From the NCBI RefSeq assembly GCF_003293695.1, contig NZ_CP029556.1:816001-880000 (forward strand): a DNA stretch of 64,000 bases, given 5' to 3'. Positions 38,777 to 51,915 of this stretch are shown in pieces (positions within the stretch are counted from its first letter, which is position 1; the number at the start of each line of letters is the position of its first letter). The stretch comes from Lysobacter oculi. GTDB taxonomy: Bacteria > Pseudomonadota > Gammaproteobacteria > Xanthomonadales > Xanthomonadaceae. Made by a program: the position numbers and the translations under genes. The notes below the pieces were generated by a model. The model did no database searches and had not been told where the DNA came from. It was given only the letters and a program-made list of their open reading frames with translations.

Positions 38777-39905
38777 ATGATCGAGCTCAATCCCGTCCGA
38801 GCACGCATCGCCGACCTCATCGGTCGCCTCGATGCGCTCCGGGGGTTTCTTTGACTACGACGCCAAGAAAGAGCGTCTAGAGGAAGTCGAACGGGAGCTG
38901 GAAAGCCCCGATGTCTGGAACGACGCCGATCGTGCGCAGGCCCTGGGCCGCGAGCGGGCGCAGCTGGACAAGAACGTCAACGGCATCCGCGCCCTGACCG
39001 AAGGCCTGACCGGCGGCAACGAGCTGCTGGAACTGGCCGAGATGGAAGACGACGAGGACACCGCGCTGGCCGTGGTGGCGGACGTCGACCGCTTCGAGAA
39101 GGATGTGGAGAAGCTGGAATTCCAGCGCATGTTCTCCGGCAAGATGGATGCCACCAACGCCTTCGTCGATATCCAGGCTGGCGCCGGCGGCACCGAGGCG
39201 CAGGACTGGGCCGAAATGCTGCTGCGCATGTACCTGCGCTGGGCCGAAGGCCGCGGCTGGAAGGTCGAGCTGATGGAAGCCTCGGGCGGCGATGTCGCCG
39301 GCATCAAGTCGGCCACGTTCCGCGTCGAGGGCGACTACGCCTACGGCTGGCTCAAGACCGAGACCGGCGTGCATCGCCTGGTGCGCAAGTCGCCGTTCGA
39401 TTCCGACAACCGCCGCCACACCAGCTTCACCAGCGTGTTCGTGTCGCCGGAAGTCGATGACAACATCGACATCGAAATCAATCCCGCCGACCTGCGCGTG
39501 GATGTCTACCGCTCGTCGGGCGCGGGCGGCCAGCACGTCAACAAGACCGAATCCGCGGTGCGCCTGACCCACTTGCCGACCAATATCGTCGTGGCCTGCC
39601 AGAACGGCCGCAGCCAGCACCAGAACCGCGATACCGCGATGAAGATGCTGGCCGCCAAGCTCTACGAGTTCGAACTGCAGAAGCGCAACGCCGAACGCGA
39701 TGCGGTCGAGGCGACCAAGGCCGACATCGGCTGGGGCAGCCAGATCCGCAACTACGTGCTCGACCAGTCGCGGATCAAGGACCTGCGCACCGGCGTCGAG
39801 CGCAGCGACACGCAGAAGGTCCTGGACGGCGACCTCGACGAATTCGTCGAAGCCAGCCTGAAGTCCGGGCTCGACGCCGGCGCCAAGCGCGCCGACATGG
39901 CCTGA
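38777..39905 (+). CDS. prfB: Peptide chain release factor 2 (programmed +1 frameshift)
   Basis: The ATG at 38777 opens 25 codons that end in an in-frame TGA at 38852-38854. A +1 shift, skipping T38852, continues the frame from GAC at 38853 to 39905, for a 375-residue protein. The site CGGGGGTTTCTTTGAC has the SD-like GGGGG followed by CTT-TGA-C, the known autoregulatory shift: low RF2 stalls at UGA and allows the frameshift. RF2 features are the SPF anticodon tripeptide (205-207) and the catalytic GGQ (250-252, in GAGGQHVNK). lysS follows 10 nt downstream. Confidence 0.97.
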
Positions 39906-39915
39906 TGGAAGCCCG

Positions 39916-41430
39916 ATGAACGAACCGAACAACACCGCGCCGGACGAGAACAGCCTGATCGCGGAACGTCGCGGCAAGCTGGCTGCATTGCGCGGGCAGG
40001 GCATCGCCTTCCCGAATGATTTCCGCCGCGCCGACCACGCCGGCGACCTGCAGGCCGATTACGCGGATGCCGAAAAATGGACCGGCGAAGCACTGGAGGC
40101 CGAGGGCCGCCGCGTGTCCGTGGCCGGCCGCATGCTCGCCAAGCGGGTGATGGGCAAGGCCGCGTTCGCGCAGATCCAGGATGTCACCGGCCGCGTGCAG
40201 CTGTTCCTGCAGTCGACCGCGCTCGGCGAGACCTACGACGCGTTCAAGGGCTGGGACGTGGGCGACATCATCGCCGCCGAAGGCACGCTGATGCGCACAA
40301 AGACCGGTGAGCTGTCGGTCAAGGTCGAGACGCTGCGCCTGCTGACCAAGTCGCTGCGCCCGCTGCCCGACAAGTTCCACGGCCTGGCCGACATCGAGCA
40401 GCGTTACCGCCAGCGCTATGTCGACCTGATCGTCACCCCGGAAGCGCGCGAAGTGTTCGTGGCGCGTTCGCGGATCATCGCGTCGATGCGCCGCTGGCTG
40501 GACGATCGCCGCTTCCTGGAAGTGGAGACGCCGATGATGCATTACATCGCCGGCGGTGCCACCGCGAAGCCGTTCACCACCCATCACAACGCACTCGATC
40601 TCGACCTGTTCCTGCGCGTCGCGCCGGAGCTCTACCTGAAGCGCCTGGTCGTCGGCGGCTTCGAGCGGGTGTACGAGATCAACCGCAATTTCCGCAACGA
40701 AGGCGTGTCCACCCGACACAATCCCGAATTCACCATGCTCGAGTTGTACGAGGCCTATGTCTCCTACACCGAGGTGATGGACCTGACCGAAGCGCTGATC
40801 CGCCACGCAGCGCAGGACGCGATGGGTACGACGGCGATGCAATGGGAAGGCCGCGAGATCGACCTCGGCAAGCCGTTCCGCCGCTGGAAGCTGGAAGAAG
40901 CGGTGCGCGAACTCAATCCGGAAATCTCCGTCGCCGACTGCCGCGACCGCGACGCGCTGGCCGCGCATTGCGCACGGCTCAAGGTGGCGGTGAAGCCGGG
41001 CTATGGCTGGGGCAAGCTGCTGCTGGAAATCTTCGAGAAGACGGTCGAAGGCGGACTCATCCAGCCGACCTTCATCACCCATTACCCGGTGGAAGTCTCG
41101 CCGCTGGCCCGCGAGTCCGACGACGAACCCGGCATCACCGACCGCTTCGAGCTGTTCATCGGCGGCAAGGAAATCGCCAACGGTTTCTCCGAGCTCAACG
41201 ATCCGGAAGACCAGGCCGCGCGCTTCATGGCGCAGGTCGAGGCCAAGGATGCCGGCGACGACGAAGCCATGCATTTCGATGCCGACTACATCCGCGCGCT
41301 GGAAGTGGGCCTGCCGCCGACCGGTGGCCTGGGCATCGGCATCGACCGGCTGGTGATGCTGATGACCGACCGCGCCTCGATCCGCGACGTGCTGCTGTTC
41401 CCGTACATGCGTCCACGCACCGACGATTGA
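39916..41430 (+). CDS. lysS: Lysyl-tRNA synthetase (class II)
   Basis: A 504-residue class II enzyme charging tRNA-Lys. The N-terminal OB-fold anticodon domain (about 60-150: [20 protein letters not shown]) is followed by the catalytic core with motif 1 region ([20 protein letters not shown]), motif 2 ([20 protein letters not shown]) and motif 3 ([15 protein letters not shown]). Transcribed with prfB; an intrinsic terminator follows. In Xanthomonas this gene is followed by the DSF genes rpfG-rpfH-rpfC-rpfF, which are not present here. Confidence 0.98.
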   Translation: MNEPNNTAPDENSLIAERRGKLAALRGQGIAFPNDFRRADHAGDLQADYADAEKWTGEALEAEGRRVSVAGRMLAKRVMGKAAFAQIQDVTGRVQLFLQSTALGETYDAFKGWDVGDIIAAEGTLMRTKTGELSVKVETLRLLTKSLRPLPDKFHGLADIEQRYRQRYVDLIVTPEAREVFVARSRIIASMRRWLDDRRFLEVETPMMHYIAGGATAKPFTTHHNALDLDLFLRVAPELYLKRLVVGGFERVYEINRNFRNEGVSTRHNPEFTMLELYEAYVSYTEVMDLTEALIRHAAQDAMGTTAMQWEGREIDLGKPFRRWKLEEAVRELNPEISVADCRDRDALAAHCARLKVAVKPGYGWGKLLLEIFEKTVEGGLIQPTFITHYPVEVSPLARESDDEPGITDRFELFIGGKEIANGFSELNDPEDQAARFMAQVEAKDAGDDEAMHFDADYIRALEVGLPPTGGLGIGIDRLVMLMTDRASIRDVLLFPYMRPRTDD

Positions 41431-41471
41431 CCGGTCCGGCGCAAGCCCACCGAAGCCGCATCGCGCAAAAG

Positions 41472-41497
41472 AAAAACCCGCCGGAAGGCGGGTTTTT
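41472..41497. terminator. Bidirectional terminator between lysS and the acyl-CoA ligase gene
   Basis: Perfect arms AAAAACCCGCC (41472-41482) and GGCGGGTTTTT (41487-41497) around a GGAA tetraloop. It serves the convergent genes on both sides and is nearly all that lies in the 93-bp gap. Confidence 0.92.
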
Positions 41498-41523
41498 CGT
41501 GGCCGGAGCGAAGTGGGGCGGAC

Positions 41524-43203
41524 TCAGCCCTTGTGTTCGTCGCGCAGCTCGCGGCGGAGGATCTTGCCGACGTTGGTCTTCGGCAACTCGTCGCGGAATT
41601 CGACGATGTGCGGGCGCTTGTAGCCGGTCAGCTGCTCGCGGGCGAAGGCCTTGACCTGGTCGGCGGTGAGCGCCGGATCCTTGCGCACGACCACCACCTT
41701 CACGGTCTCGCCGGAATTGTCGTCCGGCACGCCGACCGCGGCGACTTCCGCGATGCCCGGCATCGCCGCCAGCACATCCTCGATCTCGTTCGGGTACACG
41801 TTGAAGCCCGACACCAGGATCATGTCCTTCTTGCGGTCAACGATGTAGACGTAGCCGGTCGGCTCGATGCGCGCCATGTCGCCGGTGTGCAGCCAGCCGT
41901 CGTCGTCCATCACCTTGGCGGTCTCGTCCGGACGCTGCCAGTAGCCCTTCATCACCTGCGGGCCCTTGACGCAGAGCTCGCCGATCGCCTCGCCATCCAT
42001 CGGCAGGATGTTGCCGTCATCGTCCTTGATGCAGACATCGGTGGACGGAATCGGCAGGCCGATGGAACCGTTGTATTCCTTGATGTCGAGTGGGTTGATG
42101 CAGACCGCCGGCGAGGTTTCGGTCAGGCCGTAGGCTTCGGCCAGCGTGCAGCCGGTGGCCTGCTTCCAGCGTTCCGCCACCGAGCGCTGCACGGCCATGC
42201 CGCCACCGAGCGTGAGGTGCAGTTTCGAGAAATCGATCTCATCGAAGCCCGGCGTGTTGAGCAGGCCGTTGAACAGCGTGTTGACGCCGGTCAGCGCGGT
42301 GAACTCGATGCCCTTCAGTTCCTTGATGAAGCCCGGCATGTCGCGCGGGTTGGTGATCAGCACGTTGCGCGCGCCGAGCTCCATGAAGACCAGGCCGTTC
42401 GCCGTCAACGCGAAGATGTGGTACAGCGGCAGCGCCGTGATGATGGTTTCCTGGCCGTCCTTCGCATTGCCCGACACCCATGCGCCGGCCTGCAGCATGT
42501 TGGCGATGAGGTTGCGGTGGGTCAGCATCGCGCCCTTGGCCACGCCGGTGGTGCCACCGGTGTACTGCAGGAAGGCGATGTCCTCGTTGTTGACCGTGAC
42601 CGCCGGCAGGGTGGTGCGTGCGCCGCGCGCCAGCGCCTCGGCATAGCGGATCGCACCGGGGATGGAATACGCCGGCACCATCTTCTTGACGTGCTTGACC
42701 ACGAAGTTGACCAGCTTGCCCTTCAGACCGAGCAGGTCGCCCAGGCCGGTGGTGACCACGTGCTTCACGCGGGTGTTGTGCAGCACCTCGGCCAGCACCG
42801 AGCCGAAGTTGTCGATGACGACGATGGCGACCGCGCCGGCATCCTTCAACTGGTGCTCCAGCTCGCGCGCGGTGTAGAGCGGGTTGACGTTGACGACGGT
42901 GAGGCCGGCACGCAGCACGCCGAACGTGGCGATGGGCTGCTGCATGCAGTTGGGCATCATGACCGCGACGCGGTCACCCTTGGACAGCCCCAGGTCGTTG
43001 AGCAGGAAGGAAGCGAAATCGCGGCTCAGGCGGTCGAACTCGCCGTAGGTGATCTCCTTGCCCATGTGGTGGAAGGCGATGCGGTCGCGATGCTTGTCGA
43101 TGGCCCCCTGCAGGACGTCATTGATCGATGCGTACGAGTCCGGATCGATGGTGGCGGGTACGCCTTGCGGATAGTTGGCCAGCCACGGACGCGCGTCGTT
43201 CAT
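41524..43203 (-). CDS. rpfB: Long-chain acyl-CoA ligase (FadD/RpfB-like)
   Basis: A 559-residue AMP-forming fatty acyl-CoA ligase. The P-loop-like motif YTGGTTGVAKGAML is near residue 207-220, LAEAYGLTETSP near 345, and the hinge GWLHTGDMARIEPTGYVYIV with KDMILVSGFNVYPNEIE near 425-460. The C-terminal catalytic lysine is in PKTNVGKILRRELR. In Xanthomonas the RpfB ligase at this place turns over DSF-type fatty acids; here it may simply be FadD of fatty-acid uptake. ATG at 43203 (GGGGAAAGGA just upstream) gives the RpfB-like N-terminus; another ATG lies at 43230. Confidence 0.88.
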   Translation of the reverse strand: MNDARPWLANYPQGVPATIDPDSYASINDVLQGAIDKHRDRIAFHHMGKEITYGEFDRLSRDFASFLLNDLGLSKGDRVAVMMPNCMQQPIATFGVLRAGLTVVNVNPLYTARELEHQLKDAGAVAIVVIDNFGSVLAEVLHNTRVKHVVTTGLGDLLGLKGKLVNFVVKHVKKMVPAYSIPGAIRYAEALARGARTTLPAVTVNNEDIAFLQYTGGTTGVAKGAMLTHRNLIANMLQAGAWVSGNAKDGQETIITALPLYHIFALTANGLVFMELGARNVLITNPRDMPGFIKELKGIEFTALTGVNTLFNGLLNTPGFDEIDFSKLHLTLGGGMAVQRSVAERWKQATGCTLAEAYGLTETSPAVCINPLDIKEYNGSIGLPIPSTDVCIKDDDGNILPMDGEAIGELCVKGPQVMKGYWQRPDETAKVMDDDGWLHTGDMARIEPTGYVYIVDRKKDMILVSGFNVYPNEIEDVLAAMPGIAEVAAVGVPDDNSGETVKVVVVRKDPALTADQVKAFAREQLTGYKRPHIVEFRDELPKTNVGKILRRELRDEHKG

Positions 43204-43232
43204 TCCTTTCCCCTGTTGCGAAGTGGCCATGG

Positions 43233-43271
43233 CCACGCATGATCGAATCGTTTCGATTTCACCATGCGTGG
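43233..43271. promoter_or_regulatory. Nested palindromes upstream of the acyl-CoA ligase: candidate operator
   Basis: CCACGCATG (43233-43241) and CATGCGTGG (43263-43271) form a perfect 9-bp inverted repeat with 21 nt between. Inside lies a 16-bp palindrome ATCGAA-TCGT-TTCGAT (43242-43257). The block is about 30-68 nt upstream of the ligase start. TetR-type fatty-acid regulators bind palindromes of this size; the regulator is unknown. Confidence 0.45.
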
Positions 43272-43330
43272 GCGGATGCGGCAACCCGCGCACTTGACGC
43301 AGCGCAACAAAAGAGGCTTAAAGGCACATG

Positions 43331-43360
43331 AAAAAGCGCGGCAACCGGAGCTGCCGCGCG
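43331..43360 (-). terminator. Intrinsic terminator after acnA
   Basis: On the minus strand, GCGCGGCA (43359-43352) pairs with TGCCGCGC (43343-43336) and is followed by TTTTT (43335-43331). It separates acnA from the downstream acyl-CoA ligase. Confidence 0.85.
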
Positions 43361-43387
43361 TGGGTTTTGCCGCATCAAGCGCCGGGG

Positions 43388-46147
<2,760 letters not shown>

Positions 46148-46176
46148 GGTGGCTTCCCGGTTGAGCTATCCCCCTG

Positions 46177-46182
46177 ATTATG
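46177..46182 (-). promoter_or_regulatory. -10 element of acnA
   Basis: CATAAT on the minus strand, 29 nt before the ATG at 46147. No good -35 is visible, so an activator may be required. CACGTG at 46201-46206 lies near the -35 position. Confidence 0.35.
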
Positions 46183-46267
46183 GCCGCAGCGCATTCACGC
46201 CACGTGACCATCGCCTTCGACCTTGGTCTCAGCCCTTGGATTTCAAGGGTTTGCGGCACCGCGGCAG

Positions 46268-46296
46268 TTGCCCGGAGCGCCCATTCAGGCGAAAAT
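46268..46296 (+). promoter_or_regulatory. Candidate acnB promoter
   Basis: TTGCCC (46268-46273), 17-bp spacer and GAAAAT (46291-46296), within the 244-bp acnA-acnB divergent spacer. Start near 46303 would leave a leader of about 89 nt. Confidence 0.35.
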
Positions 46297-46391
46297 GACG
46301 CGCGCGGCGGAATCCGGCCGCTGCCTCTTCCATCCATGCCGTCCACGACCGCCCTCCAGCGGGCGCGACGCGCCTCTCTACAGGAACGCCC

Positions 46392-48998
46392 ATGCTCGCC
46401 AGCTATCGCCAACACGTCGCCGAACGCGCCGCCCTCGGCATCCCGCCGCTGCCGCTGACCGCGCAGCAGACCGCCGAAGTGATCGAGCTGCTGAAAAACC
46501 CGCCGGCGGGCGAGGGCGAGTTTCTGGTGGATCTGATCACCCACCGCGTGCCGGCCGGCGTGGACGATGCCGCCAAGGTCAAGGCCTCGTATCTGGCCGC
46601 CGTCGCGCACGGCAGCGAAAAGACCGACCTCATTTCGCGCTCCCGCGCCACCGAACTGCTGGGCACGATGCTGGGCGGCTACAACATCCACCCGCTGATC
46701 GAGCTGCTGGATGACGCGGAAGTGGGCGAGACCGCCGCCAACGCGCTCAAGCACACGCTGTTGATGTTCGATGCCTTCCACGACGTGCAGGCCAAGGCCA
46801 ATGCCGGCAACGCCAACGCCAAGTCGGTGATGCAGAGCTGGGCCGATGCCGAATGGTTCACCAGCAAGCCTGAAGTGCCGGAGTCGCTGACCATCACCGT
46901 GTTCAAGGTGCCGGGCGAAACCAATACCGACGACCTCTCGCCCGCACCCGACGCCACCACGCGCCCGGACATCCCGCTGCACGGGCTGGCGATGCTGAAG
47001 AACAAGCGCGACAACGCGCCGTTCGTGCCGGAGGAAGACGGCAAGCGTGGCCCGATCCAGATGCTGGCCGACCTGAAGGACAAGGGCCACCTGGTCGCCT
47101 ACGTCGGCGATGTGGTCGGTACCGGTTCTTCGCGCAAGTCCGCGACCAACTCGGTGCTGTGGTGGACCGGCGAGGACATTCCGTTCATCCCGAACAAGCG
47201 CTTCGGTGGCGTGTGCCTCGGTTCGAAGATCGCGCCGATCTTCTACAACACGATGGAAGACGCCGGCGCGCTGCCGCTGGAAATCGACGTCGCCGACATG
47301 AACATGGGCGATGTGGTGGAGCTGAAGATCGACCACGCTTCGGGCAAGGTCACCGCGTTCAAGGACGGCAAGCAGATCGCCGAATCCGTGCTGAAGTCCG
47401 ACGTGCTGCTGGACGAAGTGCGCGCCGGTGGCCGCATCCCGCTGATCGTCGGTCGCGGCCTGACCGCGAAGGCGCGCGAGGCGCTGGGCCTGCCGGCTTC
47501 GACCCTGTTCCGCCTGCCGGTGGACCCGGCCGATACCGGCAAGGGCTACACGCTGGCGCAGAAGATGGTCGGCCGCGCCTGCGGCCTGCCGGAAGGCCAG
47601 GGCATCCGTCCCGGCACCTACTGCGAGCCGAAGATGACCTCGGTGGGTTCGCAGGACACCACCGGCCCGATGACCCGCGACGAACTGAAGGATCTCGCCT
47701 GCCTCGGCTTCTCGGCGGACCTGGTGATGCAGTCGTTCTGCCACACCGCCGCCTATCCGAAGCCGGTGGACGTCAAGACCCACCACACGCTGCCGGACTT
47801 CATCTCGACCCGTGGCGGCATCGCGCTACGTCCGGGCGACGGCATCATCCACAGCTGGCTCAACCGCATGCTGCTGCCGGACACGGTCGGCACCGGCGGC
47901 GACTCGCACACGCGCTTCCCGGTGGGCATTTCGTTCCCGGCCGGTTCCGGCCTGGTCGCCTTCGCCGCGGCCACCGGCGTGATGCCGCTGGACATGCCGG
48001 AATCCGTGCTGGTGCGCTTCAAGGGTGAACTGCAGCCGGGCGTGACCCTGCGTGACCTCGTCCACGCGATCCCGCTGTACGCGATCAAGCAGGGCCTGCT
48101 GACCGTGGAGAAGCAGGGCAAGAAGAACATCTTCTCCGGCCGCATCCTCGAAATCGAAGGGCTGCCGACGCTGAAGATCGAGCAGGCCTTCGAGCTGGCC
48201 GATGCCTCCGCCGAGCGTTCGGCGGCGGGTTGCACGGTCAAGCTGGACAAGGAACCGATCGTCGAATACCTGCGCAGCAACATCACCCTGCTGAAGTGGA
48301 TGATCGCCGAGGGCTATGCCGATCCGCGTTCGATCCAGCGCCGCATCGACAAGATGGAAGCGTGGCTGGCCGATCCGCAGCTGCTGTCCGCCGATGCCGA
48401 CGCCGACTACGCCGCCGTTATCGAAATCGACTTGAACGACATCGTCGAGCCGATCGTCTGCTGCCCGAACGATCCGGACGATGCCAAGACGCTGAGCGAT
48501 GTCGCCGGCGCCAACATCGACGAAGTGTTCATCGGCTCGTGCATGACCAACATCGGTCACTTCCGTGCCGCCGCCAAGCTGCTGGAAGGCAAGCGTGACA
48601 TCCCGACCCGCCTGTGGGTCGCGCCGCCGACCAAGATGGACGCCGCCGAACTCACCAAGGAAGGCCACTACGGCACGTTCGGTGCCGCCGGTGCGCGCAT
48701 GGAGATGCCGGGCTGCTCGCTGTGCATGGGCAACCAGGCGCAGGTGCGCGAAGGCGCGACGGTCATGTCCACTTCGACCCGCAACTTCCCGAACCGTCTC
48801 GGCAAGAACTCCAATGTGTACCTGGGGTCGGCGGAACTGGCCGCGATCTGTTCGCGCCTGGGCCGCATCCCGACCCGCGAGGAGTACCTGGCTGACATCG
48901 GCGTGGTCAACGAGAACGGCGAGCAGATCTATCGCTACATGAACTTCGACCAGATCCCCGAGTACCGGGAAGTGGCCGATGGCGTGAAGGCGGCCTGA
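46392..48998 (+). CDS. acnB: Bifunctional aconitate hydratase B / 2-methylisocitrate dehydratase
   Basis: An 868-residue AcnB of the TCA cycle. The N-terminal HEAT-like domain (about 1-160) and mobile domain 4 precede the catalytic domains, the AcnB order. The Fe-S cysteines are in [13 protein letters not shown] and [14 protein letters not shown]; the third is in [27 protein letters not shown] is the conserved active-site loop. AcnB apo-protein can bind mRNA in E. coli; whether here is unknown. AGGAA precedes the ATG and a terminator follows. Confidence 0.98.
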   Translation: MLASYRQHVAERAALGIPPLPLTAQQTAEVIELLKNPPAGEGEFLVDLITHRVPAGVDDAAKVKASYLAAVAHGSEKTDLISRSRATELLGTMLGGYNIHPLIELLDDAEVGETAANALKHTLLMFDAFHDVQAKANAGNANAKSVMQSWADAEWFTSKPEVPESLTITVFKVPGETNTDDLSPAPDATTRPDIPLHGLAMLKNKRDNAPFVPEEDGKRGPIQMLADLKDKGHLVAYVGDVVGTGSSRKSATNSVLWWTGEDIPFIPNKRFGGVCLGSKIAPIFYNTMEDAGALPLEIDVADMNMGDVVELKIDHASGKVTAFKDGKQIAESVLKSDVLLDEVRAGGRIPLIVGRGLTAKAREALGLPASTLFRLPVDPADTGKGYTLAQKMVGRACGLPEGQGIRPGTYCEPKMTSVGSQDTTGPMTRDELKDLACLGFSADLVMQSFCHTAAYPKPVDVKTHHTLPDFISTRGGIALRPGDGIIHSWLNRMLLPDTVGTGGDSHTRFPVGISFPAGSGLVAFAAATGVMPLDMPESVLVRFKGELQPGVTLRDLVHAIPLYAIKQGLLTVEKQGKKNIFSGRILEIEGLPTLKIEQAFELADASAERSAAGCTVKLDKEPIVEYLRSNITLLKWMIAEGYADPRSIQRRIDKMEAWLADPQLLSADADADYAAVIEIDLNDIVEPIVCCPNDPDDAKTLSDVAGANIDEVFIGSCMTNIGHFRAAAKLLEGKRDIPTRLWVAPPTKMDAAELTKEGHYGTFGAAGARMEMPGCSLCMGNQAQVREGATVMSTSTRNFPNRLGKNSNVYLGSAELAAICSRLGRIPTREEYLADIGVVNENGEQIYRYMNFDQIPEYREVADGVKAA

Positions 48999-49020
48999 TC
49001 CCGCATCGTCAATCGATACG

Positions 49021-49050
49021 AAAAAGCCCCGGGAAGCCGGGGCTTTTTCT
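49021..49050 (+). terminator. Intrinsic terminator after acnB
   Basis: Arms AAAAAGCCCCGG (49021-49032) and CCGGGGCTTTTT (49037-49048) around a GAAG loop, followed by CTTT. Confidence 0.92.
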
Positions 49051-49137
49051 TTGCGATGTCGGGTGCGTGCAGACCGATGGCTTGGCGCAAACGCGGCGGC
49101 ACGCTAGGCTCGCGGCGACATGCAATGGGGAACGATC

Positions 49138-50067
49138 GTGACGGCTGCGAAACCACAACCGATCGTGGCGCGGCTGACGCGCTCGGCCATCTTCCTCGTC
49201 GTGACGGTGCATCCCGGGCCAGAGGCGGAAACCGCCGTGCGCGGCGTCTGCGCCGACCTTTCCAGCCTGCTGCGCGCCGTGGGGTTCCGTGACCTCGACA
49301 GCCAGTTGTCCTGCGTGCTGTCGATCGGCTCGCAGGCCTGGGACCGCCTGTTCCCGGATGCGCCACGCCCGCGCGAACTGCACGATTTCGTGCCGATCCA
49401 CGGCGCCACGCATTCGGCGCCGGCCACGCCGGGCGACCTGCTGTTCCACATCCGCGCGGTGCAGGCCGACACCTGTTTCGAGTTGGCCACGCATCTCATG
49501 GACCGGCTGCGCGGGCAGGTGGATGTGGTCGATGAAGTGCAGGGCTTCAAGTTCTACGACGACCGCGATCTGCTCGGTTTCGTGGATGGCACCGAGAACC
49601 CGGTGGATGACGAGGCGCGGGAATCGACGCTGGTGGGCGACGAAGACGCGGCGCATGCCGGCGGCACCTACGTGATCGTGCAGAAGTACCTGCACGACAT
49701 GGCGGCGTGGAATGCGCTGAGCGTGGAAGGGCAGGAGGCGGTGATCGGTCGGCACAAGCTCAATGACATCGAGTTCCCCGATGCGAAGAAAGCCGGCAAC
49801 GCGCACAACGTGCTCACCAGCATCGAGCAGGACGGCAAGCAGCTGAAGATCCTGCGCGACAACATGCCGTTCGGGCGCCCGGGCGCGGTCGGCACCTATT
49901 TCATCGGTTACGCGCGTACGCCTTCGCGCACCGAACGCATGCTGCGGAACATGTTCATTGGCGTGCCGGAAGGCAACCACGACCGTATCCTCGACTTCAA
50001 CCGCGCGGTCACTGGTGGGCTGTTCTTCTCGCCGACGGTGGATTTCCTGGACGCCGTGGAGGCGTAG
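49138..50067 (+). CDS. Dyp-type haem peroxidase (YfeX-like)
   Basis: A 309-residue dye-decolourising peroxidase. The family motif GFVDGTENP with the catalytic aspartate is near residues 143-151, the proximal haem histidine lies in IGRHKLND near 205, and the distal-side arginine lies in the following half. No Tat or Sec signal, so a cytosolic YfeX-type enzyme is likely. I prefer GTG at 49138, which follows GGGGAA at a good distance; an ATG at 49120 (six codons longer) lies 9 nt after a TAGGCT hexamer and cannot be excluded. Natural substrate unknown. Confidence 0.88.
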   Translation: MTAAKPQPIVARLTRSAIFLVVTVHPGPEAETAVRGVCADLSSLLRAVGFRDLDSQLSCVLSIGSQAWDRLFPDAPRPRELHDFVPIHGATHSAPATPGDLLFHIRAVQADTCFELATHLMDRLRGQVDVVDEVQGFKFYDDRDLLGFVDGTENPVDDEARESTLVGDEDAAHAGGTYVIVQKYLHDMAAWNALSVEGQEAVIGRHKLNDIEFPDAKKAGNAHNVLTSIEQDGKQLKILRDNMPFGRPGAVGTYFIGYARTPSRTERMLRNMFIGVPEGNHDRILDFNRAVTGGLFFSPTVDFLDAVEA

Positions 50068-50149
50068 CCGCGCGACAGGTCAGCTTGGAAGCCGCATCCG
50101 CGAGGCCGCAGCACGAGCTTGGCCGCATCGCAATGCCACGATCGGTGCC

Positions 50150-50770
50150 TCAACTGCCGGCCAGCAGGTCCTTCGCCGCGCGCTTCATCTCGCCGCGCCG
50201 GAGCAGGAAGTCCCACTGGCTGCCGCCCATCTGCCGCCACAGCACCGCCGAGCGGATCGCCGACAGCAGCAGCGCACGGATTTCGCCGACCACCTGCGCC
50301 TGCCCGAGGTAATGCGGGTTGCCCTGGACCATGACCTTCGGCTTCATCGGGCTGAGCGTCTTGGCGTAGAGCGCACCGAGCTGGCGCAGCACATCGGGAT
50401 GTGTCGCGCCCTCGTTGTGGGCCTGGCCGGCGAGGGTGGCGATGCCGCTGCGGACCTCGGCCAAGGCCGCATCGTCACGGCTGAAACTGCGTTCCAGCTG
50501 CAGCACCGACAGCGCCAGTCGCGGCAACTGCGGGTCGCCCAGGCGGTTCTCGACATAGCCGATCAGCGTGCGCAGGCCATCGGCCACCGGCGCGACGCCG
50601 CCGTACACCTCGGCGACGGAATCGGCATCGATGCGCAGAGCACTGTCGATGGCGGTCTGCAGCCGCGACTGGTCGACGCGGCCGTTCTCGGCGAGATGGC
50701 GGACCTCCTGCAGGGCCTGCAGCAGGCCAGCGAGCGGGAGGACGCGTTGGGCGATCACATCAGGATTCAT
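50150..50770 (-). CDS. hflD: High frequency lysogenization protein HflD homologue
   Basis: A 206-residue helical protein ([73 protein letters not shown]) of the HflD/YcfC family, a peripheral inner-membrane protein that in E. coli influences phage lambda CII and whose cellular role is unsettled. Its ATG overlaps the mnmA stop (ATGA, 50767-50770), and nudJ-mnmA-hflD is the E. coli order too, though purB does not follow here. Confidence 0.93.
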   Translation of the reverse strand: MNPDVIAQRVLPLAGLLQALQEVRHLAENGRVDQSRLQTAIDSALRIDADSVAEVYGGVAPVADGLRTLIGYVENRLGDPQLPRLALSVLQLERSFSRDDAALAEVRSGIATLAGQAHNEGATHPDVLRQLGALYAKTLSPMKPKVMVQGNPHYLGQAQVVGEIRALLLSAIRSAVLWRQMGGSQWDFLLRRGEMKRAAKDLLAGS

Positions 50771-51915
50771 CGGGTTTCTTGCAGGGGAAGGGGAGAGGCG
50801 AGCAGGGCATCGAAACGGGTAAGTTCCAGCGGCGCGTCGGTGGCGGCGATGACCGCGCCGCCGAGGCATTCCTCGCCACGGTAGAGCACCAGCGATTGAC
50901 CCGGGGTGACCGCGCGTTGCGGTGCGTCGAAGTGGACCAGCAGGCTGCCGTCTTCGCGCACCTCGACCGTGCAGGCCTCGTCCGGCTGGCGGTAGCGGGT
51001 CTGCGCCGTGCATTCGAACCGCGATGCAGGCGCCGCGCCGGCGATCCAGTGCGCCGGTTCGGACAGTAGCCGCCTCGACATCAGATAGGGGCTGTCGGTG
51101 CCTTGGTCGACCGTGAGCGTGTTGGAGGCGACATCCTTGCCCACCACGTACCACGGCGCAGCCTCGCGGCCACGCACGCCGCCGATGTTGAGCCCGCCGC
51201 GCTGGCCCAGGGTATGGAAGAACACGCCGTCGTGGCGGCCGAGCAGTACACCGGCCGGGTCGCGGATCTCGCCGGCCTGCATCGGCAGGTATTGGGCGAG
51301 GAAGCTGCGGAAATCGCGCTCGCCGATGAAACAGATGCCGGTCGAATCCTTCTTCGCGGCGGTGTTGAGGCCGGCGTCGGCGGCGAGGCGGCGGACTTCG
51401 GGCTTGGGCAGTTCGCCGACCGGAAAGCGCGTCGCCGCGAGCTGCGCCTGCCCGAGCTGGTGCAGGAAATAGCTCTGGTCCTTGCCGCGATCCAGCCCGC
51501 GCAGCAGGCGATGGCGGCCATCCAGTGCGTCGGTGCGGGCGTAATGGCCGGTGGCGATGTGGTCGGCGCCGAGCTCGCGGGCGGCATCGAGGAAGTGCTT
51601 GAACTTGACTTCGCGGTTGCACAGCACGTCCGGGTTGGGCGTGCGGCCGGCGGCGTATTCGTCCAGGAAGTGGCGGAACACGCCATCCCAATATTGCGCG
51701 GAGAAATCGCGGAAATGCATGGGGATGCCGAGCCGCCCGCAGACCGCGACGGCATCTCGGCGGTCGTCCTCGGCACGGCACTCGCCGCTGCCGTCATCGG
51801 CCCAGTTCTGCATGAAGAGGCCGGCGATGGGCTCGCCAGCACGTTGCAGGAGCAGGGCGGCGACCGAGGAATCCACGCCGCCGGACATCCCGACGATCGT
51901 CCGTGCCCGGCTCAC
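50767..51915 (-). CDS. mnmA: tRNA-specific 2-thiouridylase MnmA
   Basis: A 382-residue enzyme that thiolates U34 of Lys, Glu and Gln tRNAs. The ATP-pyrophosphatase PP-loop GMSGGVDSS is at about residues 9-17. The two catalytic cysteines are in [12 protein letters not shown] and [11 protein letters not shown], and TGHYAR and [10 protein letters not shown] are conserved. GTG at 51915 is the start: it overlaps the nudJ stop (GTGA, 51912-51915) and gives the family N-terminus, although the frame is open further upstream. Confidence 0.96.
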   Translation of the reverse strand: MSRARTIVGMSGGVDSSVAALLLQRAGEPIAGLFMQNWADDGSGECRAEDDRRDAVAVCGRLGIPMHFRDFSAQYWDGVFRHFLDEYAAGRTPNPDVLCNREVKFKHFLDAARELGADHIATGHYARTDALDGRHRLLRGLDRGKDQSYFLHQLGQAQLAATRFPVGELPKPEVRRLAADAGLNTAAKKDSTGICFIGERDFRSFLAQYLPMQAGEIRDPAGVLLGRHDGVFFHTLGQRGGLNIGGVRGREAAPWYVVGKDVASNTLTVDQGTDSPYLMSRRLLSEPAHWIAGAAPASRFECTAQTRYRQPDEACTVEVREDGSLLVHFDAPQRAVTPGQSLVLYRGEECLGGAVIAATDAPLELTRFDALLASPLPLQETR

